Part shown: positions 29,791-42,620 of the stretch, piece after piece | How the letters are laid out: each line of letters starts with the position of its first letter | Position numbering within the stretch: the first letter of the stretch is position 1 | From: Agapanthus africanus | Lineage: Eukaryota > Streptophyta > Magnoliopsida > Asparagales > Amaryllidaceae | DNA length: 64,000 nucleotides | Direction of reading: 5' to 3' | Assembly (NCBI GenBank): GCA_030015575.1 | Contig: JASDDO010000016.1 | Location: forward strand, 455,280,141 to 455,344,140 | Made by a program: the position numbers and the translations under genes | Notes under the pieces: generated by a model | The model's input: only the letters and a program-made list of their open reading frames with translations | What the model was told of the DNA's origin: nothing | Databases searched by the model: none

Positions 29791-31109
29791 AGTCGTCTAA
29801 AGAAAAGGGAGCGACCGAGCAAACGACTCTACAAATAAAAGACCAGGAAAAGGCTAAGGATTGGAGGGAAGTCTTTATAGACTACTTCAAATCCCATCGA
29901 ACACCTGAAGATGCGTCCTCGAAACATCGGCTTATGAAACGAGATCTGTCTTTCGCCTTCGTCAATGATACTCTGTATAAGAGATCATTCGACTCTCTAT
30001 GGCTAAGATGCCTGGGGCCTGAAGAGGCAAAGAGAGTCATCCAAGAAACTCACGACGGACTCTGCGGTTCTCACCAAGCCGGGCCGAAAATGAAGCTGAA
30101 GATCAAACGGATGGGTTATTATTGGCCCACGATGATCCAAGACTGCCTCGAATACGCGAACCAGTGCCATTCATGCCAGATTCACAGGGACTTTATCCAT
30201 CAGCATCCAAATCCACTACATCCAACAGTGGCTAACTGGCCGTTCGAAATGTGGGAGTGACATAATCGGCCCCATCGAACCAGCATCGTCCAGAGGACAT
30301 CGATTCATTTTGGCGACAACCGATTACTTCTCCAAATGGGCAGAAGCAGTACTGCTGAAGGAAGTGAAAACGGAGAATATCCTCCATTTCTTCAAAACGC
30401 ACGTCATTTATCGGTTCGGAACTCCGAGACGGATCATCTCCGATAACGGGCCAGCCTATAGAAGCCACAAGATCAGCCGCTTCGCACAACAGCATAACAT
30501 AGACTGGAGATACTCCTCAGTCTATAATCCCCGAGCTAACTGTCTAGCTGAGGCTTTTAACAAGACCTTGACGAGGATCGTGAAAAAGACAGTGTCCTGA
30601 AATAAGAAAGACTGGCATGAGAGACTGCATGAAGCTCTCTGGGCGTATCGAACTACGTTCAAAACGGCCACGAACACAACTCCGTACGCATTTTTATTCG
30701 GCACAGAAGCGGTATTCCCCCCTGAGATAGAGTTACCCTCTCTACGAGTGGCGGTTCATTACGAGCTAACGGACGAAGAGAATGCTCACCTTCTCCTTGA
30801 AGAGCTCGATGCCCTTGATGAAACCCGGCTCATAGCGCAATAAAATTTGGAGGCTTATAAAGCAAAGATGACACGTTCTTATGAAAGATTGACTAGGCCG
30901 AGGACATTCCGCCAAGGCGAACTCGTGCTAATGGTCAAAAGACCTATGATCCCTAATCATGCCAAACAGGGAAATTCGAGCCGAACTATGAAGGTCCGTA
31001 TATCATAGACAAGGTCTACCAGTGTGGGGCCAATCTACTCATGGACATGCATGGCGAAAGGCCCTTCAGGCCAATAAATGGTCGCTTCATGAAAAAGTAC
31101 TACGCCTGA
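29791..31109 (+). pseudogene. Element C integrase
   Basis: Zinc-binding part: ETHDGLCGSHQAGPKMK (two His), then CLEYANQCHSCQIH (CX2C). The catalytic core follows with NRPH-type damage at the first Asp site, then IISDNGPAY (second Asp) and the NCLAEAFNKTL helix (Glu). The C-terminal part has YRTTFKTATNTTPY, AYKAKMTRSYERLTRPRTF and GRFMKKYYA before TGA at 31107-31109. A 2-bp deletion near 30255 shifts the frame. Stops at 30598-30600 and about 30841-30843, and a further shift near 30970, also break it. There is no chromodomain, as is normal for Tat elements. Confidence 0.85.
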
Positions 31110-31426
31110 TGAGTCACGGCCTAGGTCAATGATAGATGACGACGACTATGTCCGCTCGCTATCTTCCTAAGCCCAAACTCTATAAGTAGTAGCCGAACAA
31201 CGGACCGAAACGTCTTTAAACAAACAATGGACCGAAATATCCTCAAACTAACAACGGACCGAAACGTCCTTAAACTAACGATGGACCACTATGTCCTAAA
31301 ACTAGCTACTGACCGAGACGTCGATAAACTACTGTAGCCTGTAGCATCCCAAGGCTGACACAAAAAAGAGAAAAGAATAAAAAGAAGAGAGAATAAAGAA
31401 TAAAAAAGAAAAAAAGGGGGGGTATG
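31110..31426 (+). repeat. C 3' region: GGAC..GTCC hairpin repeats up to the E insertion
   Basis: Five or six units of about 30 bp such as ggaccgaaacgtccttaaac start near 31200. Each has GGAC and GTCC arms around a 6-nt loop. They recur in both LTR types and in D (63340-63420). A purine-rich run (31362-31421) and the 5-bp duplicated target gtatg (31422-31426) follow. Confidence 0.85.
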
Positions 31427-34176
31427 TGTCACGACCCAAAATGTGGATGTGACCGGCACTTAGATTGTAGCATATCTAAAGATATGCACGCAGTCCAAGT
31501 AAGCCGAAAGCCAAGATCAAAATACCTTGTTGCGGAATTATTTATAAAATTTTAGTTTTTAAGTAAAAATCACAATTTATGAAGTTAAATTATTAAACAA
31601 GTATAAAGTGTTAGGTTTAGTTGCATCCCTAGTTGGGATCAACGATATTAACAATGAACATGAATCTCACATATAGGACATCACTATGAATCTCATACCA
31701 AAAAGAAAGAAACCACTATATATCAACCAAACGATCTCAACTGTCAAAATATATATATAATCTCTCATTCTAAGTCAAAATACAGGTTTGATGGAGACTT
31801 TCTAGATACAAAATACAATATCAAAAGGGAAGGTTACTGCATATGTAACCCACCTATCAAAAGATGTAATACAGCTGCAGAAGTAGCTCTGTCTCGCAGC
31901 TAACCGTCCACTCTACCCCTGCAAGGAACTGTGGCACAACGGGGGTGAGTTGCCAACTCAGTGAATATAACTAACATATAACGGTTAATAAAGTAAATAC
32001 GACAATCATACCAACTGAAATGTGAACAAGTATAATGTATGATTATATGTGAAATTCAACAATGTATAATGTAAACCTTATAATACAACTGAAATCTCAT
32101 CATTTATTCTCAATAAATTCATTTCCCCGTGTCCATCATCGACACAAAACTTTCATTTCTCATGGTCATCATTCCTCGAATGATCGTGAATCAACAATAC
32201 CGGTCGTTATCATCTAGATACACGCCGTATTTTTACCACTATCTCCGGTATCGAGTAACCTCGCTAGGCTCCCCCGTCTCAATACGGCTATCCTGCCCCT
32301 CGGTCTCGACCGGGTCCACCATGTATCCAACTGTATATCTCCCCCACTCAGTATGGATAACGTAAAATCCATGACCGTATATCTCCCCCACTCGGTCCGG
32401 AATAAACCAAAACAGAAAACATATCATGGTGGACTTGACACATCAATCATGAAAACACTGGATTTATGTAATAGTATACAAAACTCAAAACCATAAATCC
32501 TCAATACTATATTTACCTCTTATATAAACATGAAATACACATATATTAACATGATATAAATGATGCAATTTACTACTATTATTGATATGTGAGATACGAT
32601 ATAATTTCATGTTAACAAGTATTATGTTTAAGTGTAAAGTGACATAGCAATATCGACGAGGTGTGTGTAACATATAGACGTGCACGTGGCATGACTCGTC
32701 GATAATTGTGAAGTGTTCTATCAACTAAGCAATTGGTATGTGTATATGATGAATGCATATTATCAATTTGGCATAACAATATAAAACATTTAAATTAAAT
32801 AACTACGGGCGAAACACGCCATCTTTAAAAAATTCTCCGGTAGATGTTTAGTCTACTCACCGGAAAAGTCGAGTCTACTCCGGAATTGCTAATCCTTTCC
32901 CTTTCTTTGTCGCCTCCGAATTTTCGATATTCGAATTTAAATTTACAATTTAACGTATATAAGAAAACGGCTATTCCGATATGACGGAAATGAAAAACAC
33001 CCTTTCCCACTTACAATTTATATACTATTCGATTATATCAAGTTATTACACACTTAATCTTACTGGATTTTAACTTTAACCTGCATCGCTACAGATTTAA
33101 ATCGCTACGTATTTTAACCGTGTCGTATTTGGCGTTTTAGGATATCATTTCCGATAAACGGTTCCAGATTCTAATTAAAGTGAAACTAGTTTATTTAAAC
33201 AACACCAAAATAGCCAAAATTGTACACTGGAAACTACCCAACAGAGCAAACCCACACACCCTTCTACCTGGCCGGCGACGCCGGATTTTCCTATATGGCC
33301 GCCGGCCAAAAACCGGCCCCTTGGTGTCATGGTCTTATGGTTTATTCTAGTAGTTACCTACATCATTTTAACTTTGTTTAGTTGAGTTAATTATCTTCCA
33401 GATCGAAGCAGATTTTAACAGAGACTCAATTTAGCTAAAATACGATATTATGTGACTTTTATTAAATCTAAACTAACTGAACTACAAAACTTAATCTCTA
33501 CTGTGTTTAAGGATTTTACCCTCCAAAATTGCTGTAGGAATAACCCCTCCAAGATGCTAAGTCCCTCCTAGCTTGATGGTGAAGAAAACCCAAGAATAAA
33601 GCTCCTTTCTTCTTCCTCTTCCTCTTGTTCTTTCTTTTCTCTTTTAAAATTTTCTTTTCTTTTAAATTCTTTGAGTTTTAATATGAGCTTTGAACTGAAT
33701 GGTTGCTATATATATGGATGGATGAAGAGATAAGGTGAAGGTGGTGGTGTCAAGGTTTAAAGTGTGCATGTTTCATGCAAGGAGGAGGTGTGAGATGAGA
33801 GTGCATGCAAGCATGATGTGGTTTGCATTATCTTTCTAATTTTTGTTTTAATTTAATATAAATTCTGAACTAAAAATGACTTTTTATCCACTTTCAATTA
33901 TAACCTTAACAATCTCATATTTGCATAAAACTTAAACTTTACATATAAACCCCTCACAACCTAACTTATTATAAAACATACATTTTGTTAAAATGAAGCT
34001 AAAATTGTCACTAAAACCCTTATAACTTATTTAATTTGCAAACAAAATTTTTAATTTAAATTGTATTACATATAACTTATGAAGATTGACTTATTTGATT
34101 TTAACAGTTTTGTGATTTATCATATTATTCTTTAATTAAATAATTTTATTTATTTTTAAATTTTCAAAATGCTACA
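31427..34176 (-). repeat. 3' LTR of element E
   Basis: 2750 bp from TGTAGC (minus strand, 34176) to GGGTCGTGACA (31427). Aligns end to end with 39192-41950. ORFs at 32129-32365, 32485-32724 and 32825-33010 are LTR sequence and recur in the other copy. Confidence 0.95.
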
Positions 34177-36030
34177 ATATTCCCCTCTTAAGAAAATTCG
34201 GTCCCCGAATTTAAAATAATTACTAGACATACCTTCGAAAAGATGTGGAAATTTCTTTCGCATTGCATCCTTGGTCTCCCAAGAAATCTCCTCGCGATTC
34301 TTTCCTTGCCAGAGAACCTTTACAGATGGAAGTATCCTCGATCGTAGTTTCTTTGCCTGCCTATCAAGAATAGCGACTGGCTGTACAGTGTAGGATAAAT
34401 CCGGCTCAAGCTGTAAGGTCTGATACTGGATCGCGTGAGATGGATCGTGAAGATACCTGCGAAGCATCGAAACGTGGAACACCGGATGCACGTCGGGAAA
34501 ACTAGGTGGAAGTGCTAACCGATAAGCTACAGTACCCACCCTCTCTAGAATCTCGTAAGGTCCAACATATCTGGGGCTGTGCTTCCCTTTCTTTCCGAAG
34601 CGCATCACACCTTTCATTGGAGATACTCGAAGGAACACATGATCTCCTACTTCAAACTCGAGTCTACGACGTCGTCGATCTGCATATGATTTCTGTCTGC
34701 ATTGGGCCGCTTTCATTCTATCTCGTATCAAATGAATCTTCTCTGTAGTCTCCTGTGCTATCTGCGGTCCCAATATGCAACTCTCGCTAAGTTCCGTCCA
34801 GCAAACGGGCGATCGACATTTTCTCCCATACAAAGCTTCAAAGGGTTCCATCCGGATCGTCTCTTGAAAACTGTTATTGTACGAGAATTCTACCAAAGGT
34901 AAGTGACGATCCCAACTGCCACCAAAATCAAGACTACAAGACCGAAGCATATCCTCTAATATCTGAATGGTCCGCTCCGATTGACCATCTGTCTGTGGGT
35001 GAAATGCTGTACTAAAACTTAGCCGTGTACCAAGAGCGTCTTGAAGTTTCTGCCACAGCCTGCTAGTAAATTGTGTACCTAGATCTGATACTATGCATGT
35101 CGGAACTCCATGTAGACGTACAATCTCATCGATATAAACCTGTGCATACTGAGCAAATCCATACGTCGTCTTTACTGGAAGAAAATGGGCGGCCTTTGTC
35201 AATCTATCAATAATTACTCAAATGGAATCATACCCTCTGCTAGTCCTGGGTAGACCCACCACGAAATCCATGGAAATCTGTTCCCATTTCCACTCTGGAA
35301 TGGGTAAGGGCTGCAACTCTCCGGCTGGCCTCTGGTGTTCTGCTTTGACTTGCTGACAAGTCAAGCATCGAGAAACATAATCTGTAATATCCTTCTTCAT
35401 TCCTTCCCACCAGTAAACATCTTTCAAATCATGATACATCTTGGTGGAACCAGGATGAATACTGTATGCTGACCTGTGAGCTTCCTCTAAAATCTCACGC
35501 CTCAATCCATCAGAATCCGGTACACAGAGACGAGTCCTAAAACATAATACTGCATGATCATCAATCACGTACTCCGTCTCCTTGCCCTGCCTAACCTGAT
35601 CCATAACTTCCATCATACGAGTATCTGTGGGCTGCACCTCTCGAATGTGATTCAATAACTGAGGTCTGGTGCGAATATGTGCTAGCTGGACTCCTGCTGA
35701 CGTGAACTCAAACTGTATACGACTATCACATAAGATCTGCCAGTCTGTAGAAGACTGTCTCTGCAAAATGCTCAAATGAGATAAGCTACCTCCAGGTCTC
35801 CGACTCAAGGCATCTGCTACAACATTCGCCTTTCCTGGATGGTACAAGATCTCACAATCGTAATCTTTCACCAGTTCCATCCATCTACGCTGCCTTATGT
35901 TCAGATCTTTCTGTTGAAAAATATACTTTAAGCTTTTATGATCTGTGAAGATTTGACACGATTCTACATACAAGTAATGTCTCCATATCTTCAACGCAAA
36001 TACCACAGCAGCCATCTCTAGATCATGAGT
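34156..36030 (-). pseudogene. Element E RNase H and integrase with chromodomain
   Basis: The frame from 36015 has the RNase H end ([27 protein letters not shown]), a linker, the integrase zinc region ([24 protein letters not shown]), the core ([11 protein letters not shown], then IVSDLGTQFTS, SERTIQ), the GPYEILERVG module and a Tekay-type chromodomain (VAILDRQAKKLRSRILPSVKVLW, then ISWETKDAMRKKFPHLF). A TGA at 35218-35220 replaces a TGG Trp codon. A 1-bp indel near 36030 separates this frame from the upstream RNase H. The last 20 codons run into the LTR (stop at 34156). Confidence 0.88.
34177..34191 (-). other. Polypurine tract of element E
   Basis: The minus strand reads TTAAGAGGGGAATAT directly before the 3' LTR. 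Confidence 0.8.
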
Positions 36031-37670
36031 GGGAAGTTTTGTTCGTGCCTCTTCAACTGTCGAGAAGCATAAGCTACAACTCTGTCGTGTTGCATCAACA
36101 CACAGCTTAAACCCACTCTAGAAGCATCACAATACACAACAAAACCTCCTGACCCGGAAGGTAAAGATAACACAGGTGCAGTCGTCAAGCGCGTCTTCAA
36201 CTGCTGGAAACTCTACTCACACGCATCTGTCCACTAAAATGGAACCTCCTTCCTAGTCAATCCGGTCAAAGGTGACACTATTCGTGAAAAATCCTGTACG
36301 AAACGTCTATAATAACCTGCTAGACTTAAGAAACTCCGAACCTCCGTAACTGACATAGGCCTGGGCCAGTGCTATACCGCTTCAATCTTCTTTGGGTCCA
36401 CACAAATACCTTCTCTCATAACTATGTGACCCAAGAACTCCACACTATCGAGCCAAAAAGCACACTTAGAGAATTTTGCAAACAGCTGATGCTCCTTTAA
36501 GGTCTGCAACGTAATACGTAAAAGCTGCTCGTGCTCCGTCTGACTCCGAGAATACACGAGAATATCATCTATGAATACTATAATAAACCGATCAATAAAT
36601 GGTCTAAAGATATGGTTCATCATATCCATAAACGCTGCTGGAGCGTTGGTGAGTCCAAACGACATCACCAGAAATTCATAATGCCCATATCTCGTACGAA
36701 ACGCCATCTTCGGAATATCGTCTTTCCGAACCCTCAACTGGTGATACCCTGACCTCAAGTCAATCTTCGAGAAAAACCCAGCTCCTTGCAACTGATCGAA
36801 AAAGTCATCTATACGTGGTAATGGATACCTGTTTCGCACAGTGACGCGATTCAGCTGTCGGTAGTCGATGCACATTCTTATACTACCGTCCTTCTTCTTT
36901 ACAAATAAGACAGGAGCTCCCCACGGTGAAACACTGGGACGAACAAGTCCTCTATCTAACAACTCTTGCAACTGGCTTTTGAGTTCCTTCAATTCCGTCG
37001 ATGCCATTCGATAGAGTAGTATAGAAATAGGCCCCGCACCTAGAATCAAGTCAATGCAAAATTCAATGTCCCGATCGGGTGGCAATCCTGGTAACTCAGC
37101 AGGAAATACCTCAGGAAATTCTCGTGCGATCGGAATCTGGTCCAATGGAACCTCAGCGACCCCTAAGTCCTGAACGAATGCCAGGAACCCATGATAACCC
37201 TTCTTTAAGAGTCGCCCCGCACAAAGAGCAGAAATCATGTTGACAGGAGCTAATTTGCAATCCCCCTGCACAACAAACACCGGTTCACCTGGAAAGCAAA
37301 ATCTAACCGCCTTTCCCCGACAATCTACATAGGCATGACAAGCGGCTAACCAATCCATACCAAGAAGTATGTCAAAATCTAACATGTCCAGGAGAATCAG
37401 ATCAACTAGCGAATCTCTATCACCAATCCGCACCGAACACGATCTGAATACGTGCTGAGCTATAAAAGAATCTCCAACCGGGGTAATCACTACTAAAGGT
37501 AACTCTAATAATGACGACTCTTTCCCCAACAACAGTGCAAATCGTGAAGATACATAAGAATGTGTAGAACCGGGATCAAATAAAACATGTGCCTCAAACG
37601 AGCATACCGTAAGAGTACCTGTCACGACTGCATTTGATGCCTGGGCATCCTGTGGAGTCAGCGCAAATAC
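36018..37670 (-). pseudogene. Element E protease and reverse transcriptase
   Basis: The same frame as gag upstream. Protease: [13 protein letters not shown] (aspartic site) and [84 protein letters not shown], and catalytic [12 protein letters not shown] (near 36580). RNase H starts [21 protein letters not shown]. Stops: TAG at 36372-36374 after KIEAV (fits CAG) and two TAGs near 36226-36236. The FPLMI ending at 36018 is the frameshifted reading of a conserved PTHDLE block. Confidence 0.9.
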
Positions 37671-38912
37671 TCATGCCTGGCCCCTGCCCGCATCCGGTCG
37701 TCCTCTACCTCTATCTCCTCGACCTCTCTGAGCACGTCCTGCAAAGCCTCGACCTCGTGGTGCAACTGCCTGGCGTGTAGCGCCAACTGGGGAAGGAAGT
37801 AAAGCCATCGGCGTAGGAGGTGGAAGGGGTAAAGCAGCATGTAGAACAACGGTCCCTCCCTGAGATCTACAATCCCGCGCAAAGTGTTCGGGAAGTCCAC
37901 AACTAAAACATGTAGATGGTGGTCTCTGATCATCGGGATAAGAACTGAACATCTGGCCATGTGTCCAACCTCGTCCGACACTGCGGCCTGGAGTATATCT
38001 GCCTCTACCTCTGCCAAACTGTCTATTCATTGTCACGATCGGTCTACTCCTCTTTGGCTCCGGAACAACTACTGACTCGCTCAAACGCTCCTCTACTCGA
38101 ATTGCTGCATCCATGGCCTGCGCATACGTATCAAACTGCTGGGAGCCTATCGCCAAATATAACTGCGTGTCCAAACTCCTTAGGAACCTCTTCACCCGAA
38201 GCTCCTCCGTAGGCACTAAGTATGGGGCATAGCGTGACAGCTGGGTGAATCGTAAGTCATAATCTGCTACCGACATACTTGCCGATTTCCTCAACGCTTC
38301 AAAACTGCTAGCTCTAGCGTCCCTCACACTCTGGGGAAGAAATCTGGCAAGAAAGACCGTGGAAAACTCGGTCCACGACATCGGAGGAAGACTCGTAGCT
38401 CGCCCTCTCTCCATGGACTCACACCACTCCTGTGCAAGTCCCTCTAGACGAAAGCTAGTCAGCTCAACTGACCTCGCATCAGAACATCGCAATGATCTGC
38501 CAATCCTCGCCATCCTATCAAGAAAGGACTAAGGATCTTCCGCCACATCGGTCCCTGTAAACACCGGAGGTCTCAATCTCATAAACTCTGCTAGTGATAC
38601 CTCCATCACTCTCGTATCTGCTAGTGCCACCGTCTGTGTAGGCTGTACCTCAGACTCTGCTACGGTCGGTGCTGGATCCGGTCTCAATACCCGAGTGGCC
38701 TCAGCTAACTGTCCTACCACTCGCTGTAATCCCAACATACCCTCCTCAATCCTAGTCACACGATCTGGAGGAGGAGGATCAACATGCTCATGCACCTCCG
38801 GAACGTCCGGTGTACCAGTCGTCGTCACAGGCGGACTCGCCCTAGCCCCATCTCTGGCTGTGGCTCGCCTAGCCCCATCTCTGGCTGCGGCTCGCCTAGC
38901 CCGCGTAGCCAT
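37671..38912 (-). pseudogene. Element E gag
   Basis: Starts at ATG 38912 (MATRARRAAARDGAR), reading through EGMLGLQRVVGQLAEATRVL to RPPVFTGTDVAEDP. A TAG at 38529-38531 follows, then SFLDRMARIGRSLRCSDARSVELTSFRL..WC, the gag capsid fold. The zinc knuckle CFSCGLPEHFARDC (CX2CX4HX4C) and an RG-rich tail (RGRGFAGRAQRGRG) come last. The TAG fits CAG to TAG. The terminal TGA at 37671-37673 fits CGA to TGA, since the same frame runs on into protease, so gag and pol were once a single polyprotein. An upstream Met at 39071 lies in the leader and is less likely as a start. Confidence 0.88.
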
Positions 38913-39174
38913 AGCAACTGGAACAAGAAACGAGAGTTGATAATGTGTAGGAATAGAAACAATCAATAACGAAGAATCAACAGAGGAATAGGTCAAGATA
39001 TACATTCTAAGGTTAGTTAGGCTGAATACGATAACGTAAATATGCCGCGGAACATACGTACGGTACTGCATTCATCCTAATTCACCTACTCCATCAAACC
39101 AAAGGTCATCCTAACTCACGGACTCACATCAACCTATTGAAAATCCCTTACTTAATTCCGTAAGGTTACTCCTA

Positions 39175-39187
39175 AGCTCTGATACCA
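39175..39187 (-). other. Primer-binding site of element E
   Basis: The minus strand reads TGGTATCAGAGC, four bases inside the 5' LTR. It is complementary to the initiator-Met tRNA 3' end. Confidence 0.9.
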
Positions 39188-39191
39188 ACTT

Positions 39192-41950
39192 TGTCACGAC
39201 CCAAAATGTGGATGTGACCGGCACTTAGATTGTAGCATATCTAAAGATATGCACGCAGTCCAAGTAAGCCGAAAGCCAAGATCAAAAATACCTTGTTGCG
39301 GAATTATTTATAAAATTTTAGTTTTTAAGTAAAAATCACAATTTATGAAGTTAAATTATTAAACAAGTATAAAGTGTTAGGTTTAGTTGCATCCCTAGTT
39401 GGGATCAACGATATTAACAACGAACATGAATCTCACATATAGGACATCACTATGAATCTCATACCAAAAAGAAAGAAACCACTATATATCAATCAAACGA
39501 TCTCAACTGTCAAAATATATATATAATCTCTCATTCTAAGTCAAAATACAGGTTTGATGGAGACTTTCTAGATACAAAATACAATATCAAAAGGGAAGGG
39601 TACTGCATATGTAACCCACCTATCAAAAGATGTAATACAGCTGCAGAAGTAGCTCTGTCTCGCAGCTAACCGTCCACTCTACCCCTGCAAGGAACTGTGG
39701 CACAACGGGGGTGAGTTGCCAACTCAGTGAATATAACTAACATATAACGGTTAATAAAGTAAATATGACAATCATACCAACTGAAATGTGAACAAGTATA
39801 ATGTATGATTATATGTGAAATTCAACAATGTATAATGTAAACCTTATAATACAACTGAAATCTCATCATTTATTCTTAATAAATTCATTTCCCCGTGTCC
39901 ATCATCGACACAAAACTTTCATTTCTCATCGTCATCATTCCTCGAATGATCCTGAATCAACGATACCGGTCGTTATCATCTAGATACATGCCGTATTTTT
40001 ACCACTATCTCCGGTATCGAGTAACCTCGCTAGGCTCCCCCGTCTCAATACGGCTATCCTGCCCTTCGTCTCGACCGGGTCCACCATGTATCCAACTGTA
40101 TATCTCCCCCACTCAGTAAGGATAACGTAAAATCCGTGACCGTATATCTCCCCCACTCGGTCCGGAATAAACCAAAACAGAAAACATCTCATGGTGGACT
40201 TGACACATCAATCATGAAAACACTGGATTTATGTAATAGTATACAAAACTCAAAACCATAAATCCTCAATACTACATTTACCTCTTATATAAACATGAAA
40301 TACACATATATTAACATGATATAAATGATGCAATTTACTACTATTATTGATATGTGAGATACGATATAATTTCATGTTAACAAGTATTATGTTTAAGTGT
40401 AAAGTGACATAGCAATATCGACGAGGTGTGTGTAACATATAGACGTGCACGTGGCATGACTCGTCGATAATTGTGAAGTGTTCTATCAACTAAGCAATTG
40501 GTATGTGTATATGATGAATGCATATTATCAATTTGGCATAACAATATAAAACATTTAAATTAAATAACTACGGGCGAAACACGCCATCTTTAAAAAATTC
40601 TCCGGTAGATGTTTAGTCTACTCACCGGAAAAGTCGAGTCTACTCCGGAATTGCTAATCCTTTCCCTTTCCTTGTCGCCTCCGAATTTTCCGTATTCGAA
40701 TCTAAATTTACAATTTAACGTATATAAGAAAACGGCTATTCCGATATGACGGAAATGAAAAACACCCTTTCCCACTTACAATTTATATACTATTCGATTA
40801 TATCAAGTTATTACACACTTAATCTTACTGGATTTTAACTTTAACCTGCATCGCTACAGAATTAAATCGCGACGTATTTTAACCGTGTCGTATTTGGCGT
40901 TTTAGGATATCATTTCCGATAAACGGTTCCAGATTCTAATTAAAGTGAAACTAGTTTATTTAAACAACACCAAAATAACCAAAATTGTACACTGGAAACT
41001 ACCCAACAGAGCAAACCCACACACCCTTCTACCTGGCCGGCGACGCCGGATTTTCCTATATGGCCGCCGGCCAAAAACCGGCCCCTTGGTGTCGTGGTCT
41101 TATGGTTTATTCTAGTAGTTACCTACATCATTTTAACTCTGTTTAGTTGAGTTAATTATCTTCCAGATCGAAGCAGATTTTAACAGAGACTCAATTTAGC
41201 TAAAATACGATATTATGTGACTTTTATTAAATCTAAACTAACTGAACTACATAATTTAATCTCTACTGTGTTTAAGGATTTTACCCTCCAAAATTGCTGT
41301 AGGAATAACCCCTTCAAGATGCTAAGTCCCTCCTAGCTTGATGGTGAAGAAAACCCAAGAATAAAGCTCCTTTCTTCTTCTTCTTCCTCTTCCTCTTGTT
41401 CTTTCTTTTCTCTTTTAAATTTTTCTTTTCTTTTAAATTCTTTGAGTTTTAATCTGAGCTTTGAACTGAATGGTTGCTATATATATGGATGGATGAAGAG
41501 ATAAGGTGAAGATGGTGGTGTCAAGGTTTAAAGTGTGCATGTTTCATGCAAGGAGGAGGTGTGAGATGAGAGTGTGCATGCAAGCATGATGTGGTTTGCA
41601 TTATCTTTCTAATTTTTGTTTTAATTTAATATAAATTCTGAACTAAAAATGACTTTTTATCCACTTTCAATTATAACCATAACAATCTCATATTTGCATA
41701 AAACTTAAACTTTACATATAAACCCCTCACAACCTAACTTATTATAAAACATACATTTTGTTAAAATGAAGCTAAAATTGTCACTAAAACCCTTATAACT
41801 TTTTTAATTTGCATACAAAAATTTTTAATTTAAATTGTATTACATATAACTTATGAAGATTGACTTATTTGATTTTAACAGTTTTATGATTTATCATATT
41901 ATTCTTTAATTAAATAATTTTATTTATTTTTAAATTTTCAAAATACTACA
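39192..41950 (-). repeat. 5' LTR of element E
   Basis: 2759 bp, TGTAGT..(41950) to ..GGGTCGTGACA (39192) on the minus strand. A TATA-like run lies at 41478-41486 (CCATATATATAGCAACC on the minus strand), also present in the 3' LTR near 33707-33716. Confidence 0.95.
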
Positions 41951-42080
41951 GTATGTCCATAAGCGAAAAGGGCACGGATGAAAACCCGAGAGGGCTCCGT
42001 GAGTAAAAACAGCAGGGCTACCGGCGAGTTTTGTGAAAACCTGAAAGGGCGCAATCTCGATAAAAGACATTTATAAGGTT
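41951..42080 (+). repeat. C 3' region resumes: target duplicate and one ~145-bp unit
   Basis: gtatg (41951-41955) repeats the target site. Then comes gtccataagcgaaaagggcacgg..., a single copy of the unit that is doubled in F (19243-19530) and D (63560-63810). A second unit may have been lost or never present here. Confidence 0.8.
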
Positions 42081-42620
42081 CTCTCGACCTTGTGAGGAGA
42101 AACCACTTGCGTGAGATCCTTACGACTCACAAGGGAGCATCACACTTAGGGATCCCCACGACTCCTAAGGAGAAATTACACTTACGAGATCCTCACAACT
42201 CGTAAGGAGAACCCTCTAATAGGACCCTCACGGCTCATAAGATTCAAAAAGTCTTAAACTTCAGGGATCTGAACCTGTTCTTAAGCGGCCACCACAACCT
42301 CCAATTTTTCCCTACAAGCAGCTTAATATTGACCCTTGTATACAATCCACGGACGCGAATAAACATTTCCCTAACAAAGTCCCATCCGTGACTAGAGATA
42401 TGTTTGCACGGTGAACAGCCCTTGTAAGTCCTCTCGACTTAAAAGGAGAAAATACTCTTGTAAGATCCTTACGACTTACGAGAAGCCATACACTTAGGAG
42501 TCCTCACGATTTCTAAGGAGAAAACGCACCTACGAGATCCTCACGACTCGCAGGGAGAAATACCTTTATGAGACCTTTACGGCTCATGAAGTCAAAAGCC
42601 TTAGTCGACATGATCCTAAC
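42080..42620 (+). repeat. Hairpin cassettes of the C 3' region (two copies)
   Basis: Two cassettes (about 42080-42260 and 42415-42600) hold the same ordered stem-loops as F, here with sense-strand loops CTCAC, CTCTC and CTTAC. Between them is the block cccttgtatacaatccacgg (42334-42353), also found at the LTR ends. Confidence 0.88.

Larger units (their letters stand above)
31427..41950 (-). mobile_element. Element E: complete Tekay/Del-type retrotransposon
   Basis: 10,524 bp with LTRs at 31427-34176 and 39192-41950, flanked by gtatg on both sides (31422-31426 and 41951-41955). The minus strand carries a primer site, gag-protease-RT-RNase H-integrase with chromodomain in one original frame, and a polypurine tract. 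In the first ~970 bp of the LTRs I count about 15 differences by eye, so the insertion is recent relative to its neighbours. It interrupts the 3' region of element C. Confidence 0.96.

Noticed and set aside
31110..31426. Possible envelope-like gene after integrase in C or D
   Set aside because: No open frame, signal peptide or membrane span follows integrase. The region is hairpin repeat. Antisense cargo is the only extra gene.
33280..33330. GC-rich inverted repeat with ggccggcgacgccgg in E LTR
   Set aside because: A notable short palindrome, present in both LTRs, but it is a normal LTR feature with no further support for a function.
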